A DNA stretch of 28,977 bases, from positions 1 through 28,977 of the forward strand of contig JAYMTF010000866.1 of assembly GCA_036897485.1 (NCBI GenBank). The letters are read 5' to 3'. Below, in pieces: positions 21,242 through 28,977 of the stretch (its first letter is position 1; each line of letters starts with the position of its first letter). Position numbers and translations under genes: made by a program. The notes under the pieces were generated by a model. The model was given only the letters and a program-made list of their open reading frames with translations, made no database searches and had not been told where the DNA came from. The DNA comes from Pelargonium nanum (taxonomy: Eukaryota; Streptophyta; Magnoliopsida; Geraniales; Geraniaceae).

Positions 21242-24200
21242 TTACCTGATAACCATGTCCACTCTGTCAATGACATCCAATGCTTTCGCCTTGTCTATGC
21301 CAAAATCAATGACGGGAACACTGGAAGTAAGCCTCTTAAAGGAGAATAATTCTTTGCTTCCCCTTGTTGGGGATTGGTTGCTACTCTTGCTGAGCCTGTC
21401 GTACTTTCTCAAACTCGTTGTCCCAGAGTCGTAGTCTTGACTCTTGCTAATTCCCCGACTTCTTTTGTTCTGAGCTATATCCCGCAACATTTCCTTGTCT
21501 TCAACGGTTAGTATGGGTGATGAGGCATTGGTGGGTTCATGGTTGAGCTGCTCATTTGTTTTTCGAACTGGTGTAAGATTTGAGGATTTGACTGGTGACC
21601 TCATGACACTACCATAGCTGCCGGTTTTGGATTTGCTGACCAAATGGTGAAGCCACGTAACAAGTTCAAGAATATAGGATTCTGTTTTTTCCTTGTCTGC
21701 ATGGTGTAGTGTCTCGATCCGAATAACATCCATCTGTGCTGGCTTCCGGTTTAAATCAGATCTGTATACAAGAGTCGTTTTCATTAATTCCCGCATATCA
21801 GCTTAACAATAGGAAATACGAAAGGAAAACAAACAAAAATAGTGTTTATATTACCCTGTATTTGCCCACTCTCCAACCCAGCCAAAACCATGATGAGCTC
21901 TGATTTAGATTATTTGCGAACATGTGTAAGAAAAGTAATGGTTAGACCGGGATAGAAGTATTTTTAGGATTAAACATAAGGGTAGATTTCACAGATTGGC
22001 CATCTTACTTTGCTGTGTTTGATGCAATCGGAACAAGCCAGTGCAGAGTTTTCTCCATCTCGGTTTTGATATCTGTAATAGTAAGCTGCAGAAAATTAAG
22101 ATTTAAGAACCATAGGAATAGGTAGAGGATGGTTTACTAACTTAATTCAATGTATTATTTAGTCTTGACTAAAGGAAGCCAATAATCATCTTATCTAAGT
22201 TCAGTTTCTTTCTTTTTTTCTTCCGGTAAATGTACTTACATGCACAAACACTCATTTAACAATTATCATTAGTAGTGCAAGAAATTAATGATTTAGGTGA
22301 TACCTCTTCATTGACATGAAATGATTGTAATTTGGAGCGCAAAGCTAGTTTTATGCTGGGTGGCAGATTCTGGTATAAAGTGTCCCTTGTACTTGGAGGA
22401 ATAGAACTTGATCGAGCTACCTGATTGCATTAAAACTGACTCAATATATATATTTTTAAAACATTTAGAAGAGAGGTTACGAGTCTATGTATTTTATTTG
22501 ATTTTAAGAGGAAAGTCAAATTAATGAAATTAAATCAACCATAAGACGTCATCATTCATGTGAACATCAAAAGAAAGGAATCTGCATTACGACATACAAG
22601 ACAGTGACCAGCGAAAATATACTCACAAGGGTATCAATTTGCAGAATAATATTTGCATAATGCAAAGAAAGACCAGCAGGTCCCAGCTTTTGATGATTGT
22701 TCACAATTCCCTTCAAAGGTTTATCATTTTCTGCATTAGGACCACAACAAAACATCATTACCAAGTACCAACTCTTGAACTCTTATTTATACGCGACTGT
22801 GTAAGTGCATCATGCAAAATATAGAAACTGAAATACACATGCAAAGGAAACATCTGATGAGTTCTGATAAGAATGAGGTAGACTCCAGAAGCAAAGTATA
22901 AAAGCCCAATTTGTAAGTAAAATCCAAGAGAACTTTCAAAGTGAATTGATTGACAAACATAATTGTTGATGCCATTAGTGAATAAATAACTGAAATATGA
23001 ACAGAGGCAGAGAGATACCGATAACGGAACTGAAAACAAACCTATAATTAGAATACTCTCCCCCTCCTTCTCCCTTTTTATTTTATTTGTATATTATTTG
23101 CTGAATGAATTTGATAAACTACAAATCTATAACGATTGATTTAGTCAATTGTTAAATAGATGTGGTGGGAATAGATTGGTACTGGTGCTTCTTGCATGCG
23201 AACCACTACACATGTTACAACACTAGGAATAGGATATATTCTGGGATGATGCAAGTCGGCATATACAATGAGGTATGAATCACATGCGGTATGAAAGATG
23301 ACGTTGAACATGCATTTGACTTTGATAAATGCATACATACCAGCACTGCCAAATTCACTGTGTATCTCCAGATACAAAAAATGGACAATATCTACAAGCT
23401 TCTCCATCACCTGTAGTACAAACCTTTAGATTGGTGAACTGCAACTTTTACCAGTTCATTTTATCAAAGTCTTCATGTAATTCACAAAAGGAGTTTCCAT
23501 TAAGTCAGTTATTATATGGCCAGTGAAGTGCAAAATATAGCTAGAACAGGATAACCCTGAAAGAGTTGATTTTTTTTTAACAGAGATAATCATTGGAACG
23601 AATTTGAGAAGTTTCAAGAAAATAGAAACTCGTCAATTGATGGAAGTATATATCACAAGAAAGGTAAGAAAAGCTACATACCTCTTCCAAACTCCTGCAC
23701 CAAAGTGACTTTTTCTTTAACATTTTTACTTGTTTTCTTTGGCTTTTTAGTTCTGCCCTCAAGATGGCAAGGCTGTCACCTGTACAGAGAAAGATACATT
23801 ACTGAATATTTTAGATTACATACAGTATCAAGTTCATTCAGTTCAATTAGTAGATCCAGAACATGACACTTTCAAAATTATCTAATAGGATGAATTTCAA
23901 ATTCATAACAATAAAATAAAAATATCAATACAAGTATATAATCCTCAGCAGACTCTAGATTCTAGAAGAACTACGAAAGTTCCTCATCGTAATACTTCAT
24001 ATAAGATATGGAGCTTTTTTGTCCCTCAACAGAACCAACGTTAACCAAACTGAAACAAGTAAAATGGAAAATAATAGTAATCTTATGTTGTTTTTTTCTT
24101 TTTAAACATTTTATTCAAGCCATTAAGAACTGAACAAAAGTCAACAAATTACCTAAAACAGGTAGAAACAAAAGGACGACAGCAAATATCTTCATATTTA

Positions 24201-27200
24201 TATTAATAAAACAATCCTACAACAAATGCTTGAGTAGCACTGATGTATTATACAGTTAAAAAAAATAACTCACATAAATCTACATGACAGAAATGTTAGT
24301 AGTGAAAAATATTAAGACATTTTCATAATCATATACATGTCTCTTGATCACCTATACACTACTCTCACAGAACACTTGAGCACATGACCACTTGCTGGCA
24401 GGGAGCAGCTATATATATCACTAGGGAGTCCGTAGTAAATTTACTATATGTAGCTTGAACTTCTCATGGTAGACTTTCAAGACAGAAATCCCCTCAGCTG
24501 TTGCCCATTTTTTAATAGTGTACACCACATTATACCATTCCAAGTTCAGCAGAAGTTTACGACATTCATCCCAAAATAGTTTATAACAATCTAGTTTCCT
24601 CACTGAATTTACTTTGGATTAAATATCAAATGTCATATATTATGTAGCCTTTCTGTTTGGAAGCAAAACTATCATCACTGACCTAAAAGTTAGAACTGGG
24701 AAATGTAAAAAAGGGGCGTATGAAAGAAAATAAAAGTCACCTTTCTGTGTGGAGGTAGAACTGTCCTCTGCACGCTTACGCTGATAGTCTTGTTCAAATC
24801 TGTCCAATGCATGCAGCTCATGGTACAAGTCCTATGACCCAAAGAAAATTAATATTTCTATTATGTAACATTTGGGATACATACAAGCCAATACTAATCT
24901 CACAATAATTCACATATGATTGCCCACAGTCAACATTATACGACTACCCTTACAGCACAAGGCAAGAAATCTTAATATATTTCAGCAGCCAAAAAACTGC
25001 TTTGGTAAGTTGCTGCAAGAGAATGTGGGATTAGAGGAGATTATTTGTATCTTGGAAGCTACATAAATGCTTAAACGAACCAAATTTGCAAAAGACTTTT
25101 CCTGAGGGGAGCTTGACTGTAAGAATCCATAGCTGGAAATGATAGACTCACAAGGTGATTGACAAGTTAAAAAAACAAATTTGCAACAGGCTTTTTCTGG
25201 GGCGGGTGGGGGGAGGATGCTTAACTGCAAAAATCCACAGGTGGACACGATAGACTCACAAGGTTCATGACTAGTAACAAATAATGGGTTCCTGAAAGTA
25301 ATTCTAAACAATCGGTTTTTGAAAGATTCTCAACTCTCAAGTCATCTTGGAGGAAAAATGGTAATTTCACCCGAGACTCCATTTGCTACCTTGTCACACT
25401 CATTCTTTTCTATTTCACTTCATCTTAATTATAGTTCCAGTTCAGGTTAATTCAGTGAATATTACTTCGGAAAATTCGTTTTTCAATACGTCAACTTCGG
25501 TCTTATTTCAAAATGTACTGTACAAAACAGCAGTGGTGATAAAAAATCCAATATGGCATGATCTGTTAGTGCAGGTAAAATCATATTTGGTAAAGATGGT
25601 ACCAAAATGGCATAAACACATTGAGCCAGATTTATGATGCTAACTGCTAAGGGTTAATGCAGAGATGGTCTGACATGGTAGAGGGAACACTGATGTAATG
25701 AGTGTAGATTTGGTAAGGTACCCTCGTATTACGCCAGAAGGACCCCCGAGGTAGTTACAAAGGGTCTGAAGACCGCCATTAGGACCCCATCCGGCCTTAC
25801 AAAGGGTTCTAATGTGTTTTTGCTATTCAAAGACACATTGACTAGACTGTACATGATACAAGAAACAAAGAGGGCATATCTGTGTGTTTCTGCAAGATAC
25901 TTACGGCTGTATGCTGAACCATTGTCATTAATTGATTCATCACTGATTCGGCCTCATCCTTCAATTGATTTTGAGGGGTAAGTTCTCTGCTAATTCTAAC
26001 AAATGAAACAATAAGTGTGTCAGTAAGGAATGAATATGCATACTTTCTATGCATAGTGTACTCAATTTAAAATAACAGATAAAGTGGCATCCAAATTACT
26101 TCTCAAAATAGCGATCGAGGTTGTGCCATTGTGGGTCTTTACAACGATTTCCAAAACGAACAACTTCTCCAGAAAAAACTCCTAATTCTTCCCTGCTTAT
26201 GGACAATTCAATAAATCATCAAAAGTAGAACTTAAATAAATTAAACAGTACAGTGCTGACTACTTAAAAATAGATCATTCAATAAGCCATTTCATTAGTT
26301 TTATCGACCTCTTGTCTGCAGCAACTGTTCGTAGAAGCTCATCCATATCCTTTGATACTAGATGTTGTACACCTTCTGAAGGTAGCACCGCATCTTTTAA
26401 ATGTTTTACATTTTGTTTAGAAAGGGACATCATAAGACTGGAACCCTTGACAACTGTATTTGCAACCTCAAAAGCCAATATTCCAATATCATTTCCTTTG
26501 GTAGCTACTCCAGACACAAATCCACTGTTAGCATTCAAATTCGTCATGCTGCTGCCAAGTGTATCTAAGACCTCCACCGCCTTCCCAATCCCAAAAGTAC
26601 CAGCTCGGCCTATGCGTGAGCTCACCTCTGAAACCTGTAAAATTTGTAAACCAAGCAATGAAGTGCAACACAAGATTTTCCTCCACTGAAGAGTGCACCC
26701 ACAAAATAAGCAGATAGAACTAACTATCTTTAGAATCAATGGTGATATGAATATAGAGAGAACAAGAAGTTACGTAAGCATTAAAAAAGGAGAAAGGTCC
26801 AATTTAGTTCCTGAACTATCCAAAACGTGTTGATTTAGTCTCTGAACTATCAATTGAGTCAATTTAGTCCACAGGTTATCCAATCGTGTCAATTTAGTCC
26901 AAATGTTCTTAGAAACCGTATCAAATCAGGACATTCCACCAAATCCATGGACAGAATCCGTTAGTTCCTACTTACGTGTAATGTTTTTTTTGACGGATTC
27001 CGTTCATGGATTTGACAGAATATACTGATTTGACACGGTTTATGAAAACATTTGGACTAAATTGACACGGTTGGATAACCTTTGGACTAAATTGACTTGA
27101 TTAATAGTTGAGAGACTAAATCGGCACGTTCTGGATAGTTCAGGAACTAAATTGGACATTTTTCCTTAAAAGAACCAATTATGAATGAATTCACCTATTG

Positions 27201-27789
27201 AAAGTGATGGAGGGAACTACAAAGTACAAACAACACCTCATTCCATTAGGATATTGACACAGTAGTTTTCTACTCTAACATTTATGATTCAAATTTCTAT
27301 AAAAGCAGAGAATGTGTCACTAGACTTTTATAATTTCATCATCCTCCAACTTGACTCAATTTACTCTGTGCACCATCTGACTACCTCCACTTACACAATG
27401 CATGCACATCATCATGAATCTCACTCAGCACATCCATGGAAGACACAAAACATGCAATCATCATTAAAAGAGATAAAGTTAAATCAAACACCAGATTCAC
27501 CACTCAACTAGCAGATCGTTGAAAACAAACAGCAATAGATGGAAGAGAAGGTGATTAATGGACCAACCTTGGCAACAGCAGCTTGAGTAGACCTGACCGA
27601 TCTAGATTTATGAGCGAACCGAGGAATACCGTCGTAGAAGTCCTCCTGGCTGACCTCGCCGCCGCCGCGGGCGGCCTCCTCCGGCAACGGCCGGTCGTCC
27701 GTGACCTCTCCGATCTGCCGGTGGTCGTTGGCATTGTCGCTGTACAAGCCTCTGTCCGGAGTAGGAGACTTGGAGCAAAGCCCTCCCAT
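21242..27789 (-). CDS. PSI1: PSK SIMULATOR 1-like protein (DUF3475 and DUF668)
   Basis: Twelve exons on the minus strand: 27789-27568, 26634-26309, 26192-26100, 25995-25905, 24831-24741, 23779-23682, 23410-23341, 22730-22627, 22420-22304, 22085-22009, 21899-21855, 21761-21242, giving 617 aa (Arabidopsis PSI1 is about 650). It starts MGGLCSKS: Gly2 fits N-myristoylation and Cys5 palmitoylation, so membrane attachment is likely. DUF3475 begins at about residue 126 ([17 protein letters not shown]) and continues to [21 protein letters not shown] conserved middle ([18 protein letters not shown]) follows, then DUF668 from about 347 ([19 protein letters not shown]) to [10 protein letters not shown], and a Ser-rich tail with [13 protein letters not shown] and [22 protein letters not shown] proteins promote growth and act with phytosulfokine signalling. 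The N-terminal variable region is shorter than in PSI1, and the tail ends MVIR where Arabidopsis has TIRSL. Intron 2 has a weak donor (AG|GTCGAT). Confidence 0.94.
25081..25264. repeat. Diverged tandem duplication in a PSI1 intron
   Basis: Units at about 25081-25156 and 25176-25264 both begin CAAATTTGCA and end GATAGACTCACAAGGT. They differ by substitutions and by a G-rich insertion in the second unit (GGGGCGGGTGGGGGGAGG near 25198). They lie in the 1,073-base intron 24832-25904. No known family is recognised. Confidence 0.75.
26787..27165. mobile_element. Foldback MITE with ~170-bp terminal inverted repeats
   Basis: The left arm (about 26789-26962) and right arm (about 26992-27165) are near-complete inverted copies, separated by about 30 bases. 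Outer ends share TCCAATTTAGTTCCTGAACT on the left and its complement on the right; inner ends share CCGTCA/ATCCG-type sequence. Each arm contains several copies of TCAATTTAGTCC-like subrepeats. A TTAAAA flank occurs on both sides (26781-26786 and 27166-27171) and may be a target duplication, but it is too simple to be sure. It lies in the first intron (26635-27567) of the PSI1-like gene and encodes nothing. Confidence 0.85.
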
Positions 27790-27937
27790 GGAGAAATTGC
27801 TAGTTAGATGGCATGAATGGGAAAAATTGGTTGAATAGCGTGTAAATGGCGGAGATGTAGAGGAAAATGGAATCCAGGAAATGTATAGGGAATTGGAAAA
27901 TGAGGATTTCGATAGAGAAAGCTATGAAATCAAAGAT

Positions 27938-27958
27938 CTTCTTCTTCTTCTTCTTCTT
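27938..27958. repeat. (CTT)7 microsatellite in the PSI1-like leader
   Basis: Seven CTT units, read as GAA on the gene strand, about 150 bases upstream of the start codon and so probably in the 5' UTR. GA-rich leader tracts are common in plant genes. Confidence 0.9.
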
Positions 27959-28019
27959 CGAGAATCACTGTAATGGTTATGGGTGCGAGCGTGGTTGCTT
28001 GCTTCAGCTGACTACCGGA

Positions 28020-28057
28020 TTGACCAGGAACTGGTCAACGTTCGTTGACTTTTTATA
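28020..28057 (-). promoter_or_regulatory. TATA box and triple W-box cluster of PSI1-like gene
   Basis: On the minus strand TATAAAAA occupies 28057-28050, about 260 bases before the ATG, fitting a leader of roughly 230 bases. Immediately downstream of it, in 31 bases, are three WRKY W-boxes: TTGACC at 28020-28025 (plus), TTGACC at 28038-28033 (minus) and TTGACT at 28045-28050 (plus). They sit between the TATA box and the expected transcription start. WRKY control is inferred from the sites alone. Confidence 0.5.
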
Positions 28058-28977
28058 CATAATTTTGATGTGATAATGGTTATTGATTTGCTGGCTTGGC
28101 TTTTTGTTTGTCTCAATCAAATTTCAAATTACGTGTTAGCATATGCACGTGTCCGAGTCTTGTCCCGAGTCCAGCTCAACTCACTCACACATCTCACGTT
28201 TTCAATTGAAGTTGAAACCCAAAATTTTAAAAACAAATCATTTATTTTGGACAAAAATTAAGATAAATATGATAATGATTTTCAGACAAGTGAAGTGCAA
28301 TTTTTTTCTAAATGCTAAAATTCTCATTTCGCAACTTGAATTCATGTTTTTAATAAAAATTGAATAGTTAGCCACACAGACGAGAATTGCAAATAGTAAC
28401 TTAGTAATCGTCAGTACCTTGCAAACATAACGTACATAGCCAAATATAATATGGATTACACGCACACAAAAAATGAAACTTCTCAAATTTTACAAATACA
28501 ACATACAAATTTCAATTTGGAAATGATTAGTGCATATAGGTAAATGCATGTTGATTGCATGTAGTGACGTGGAACATTTTCAACCACATACGGCCCTTTA
28601 TGGAAAGGAGATGAGGTGGGACTCAGACAGGTTTTGAAGAGAGAAGGGAGGAGCTGAGTTGTATTATGTGGCTAAAAATGTGTCACGACAACCTACATGT
28701 AATATACATGCATCAAGTTACATGCAAGAATCTGCTTCTTTTCTCTTTTTTATTTGAAATTTTATGAAATTAAATTTATATTAAATGTCATATATACTCA
28801 AAACAAAGAAAAAAGAAAGAAATCAAATATAATAATCTGAATATTAATAAGATGTTAAGGATCCTAAGCCATTATTTATTTGGCTTAGGCTAAGCCGCCA
28901 ATGAGATTATGACATCTCATTTAAAATGCTTGGATCCAGCGGGTCGCTCCGCTCCCACAAATTCACTTGGGTGGGGG

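Larger units (their letters stand above)
27790..28977. other. Leader and upstream region of the PSI1-like gene
   Basis: No coding sequence is supported beyond the PSI1-like start codon at 27787-27789. The stretch contains the leader, the core promoter and AT-rich upstream DNA. A short hairpin GGCTTA-GGC-TAAGCC lies at 28880-28894. The last 50 bases are GC-richer and cut by the window end. Nothing else is recognised. Confidence 0.5.

Noticed and set aside
26312..26689. Plus-strand 125-codon frame
   Set aside because: It is antisense to the DUF3475 exon of the PSI1-like gene.
6974..27789. A functional cluster of splicing and signalling genes
   Set aside because: The ARGLU1-like, SWIB/Plus-3 and PSI1-like genes belong to unrelated families with no shared pathway; adjacency of a splicing factor and a U12-intron gene is most simply coincidence.

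Overview
The window is nuclear DNA from a flowering plant, very probably a eudicot. All four genes are intron-rich members of plant-typical families, the non-coding DNA is AT-rich, and the repeats are plant-like: a tRNA-derived SINE, a foldback MITE, and AT/GT, GA and GAA microsatellites. I cannot name the species.

Layout. (1) Minus strand, 807-2716: a two-exon nepenthesin-type aspartic protease. (2) 2717-6973: gene-free, holding a well-preserved SINE (3887-4110) between 14-bp target-site duplications and weaker repeat remnants. (3) Minus strand, 6974-10814: a four-exon ARGLU1-like splicing co-factor with an RS-rich head and a Glu/Arg coiled coil. (4) 10815-13171: a divergent intergenic region with paired perfect G-boxes. 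(5) Plus strand, 13172-20624: a ten-exon PHD-like / SWIB / Plus-3 chromatin or transcription-type protein (660 aa in my model). (6) Minus strand, 21242-27789: a twelve-exon PSK SIMULATOR 1-like protein (617 aa), convergent with the previous gene. (7) 27790-28977: its leader and promoter, with a TATA box and a tight W-box cluster.

Exon models were built by hand from splice signals, reading phase and recalled family sequence. In all four genes every junction keeps phase and yields an uninterrupted protein. The genes do not form a pathway; this is an ordinary stretch of plant chromosome.

The most interesting observation is in the SWIB/Plus-3 gene. Its last intron (19997-20299) cannot be joined in frame with GT-AG borders. 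It carries the diagnostic marks of a minor-spliceosome (U12-type) AT-AC intron: an ATATCCTTT donor, a TTCCTTAAC branch site and an AC acceptor. Splicing there restores the conserved Plus-3 C-terminal sequence exactly. The same gene has an 18-residue repeat array at its C-terminus and no visible GYF domain. I found no CRISPR array, operon-like cluster, viral gene or clear previously unknown system.
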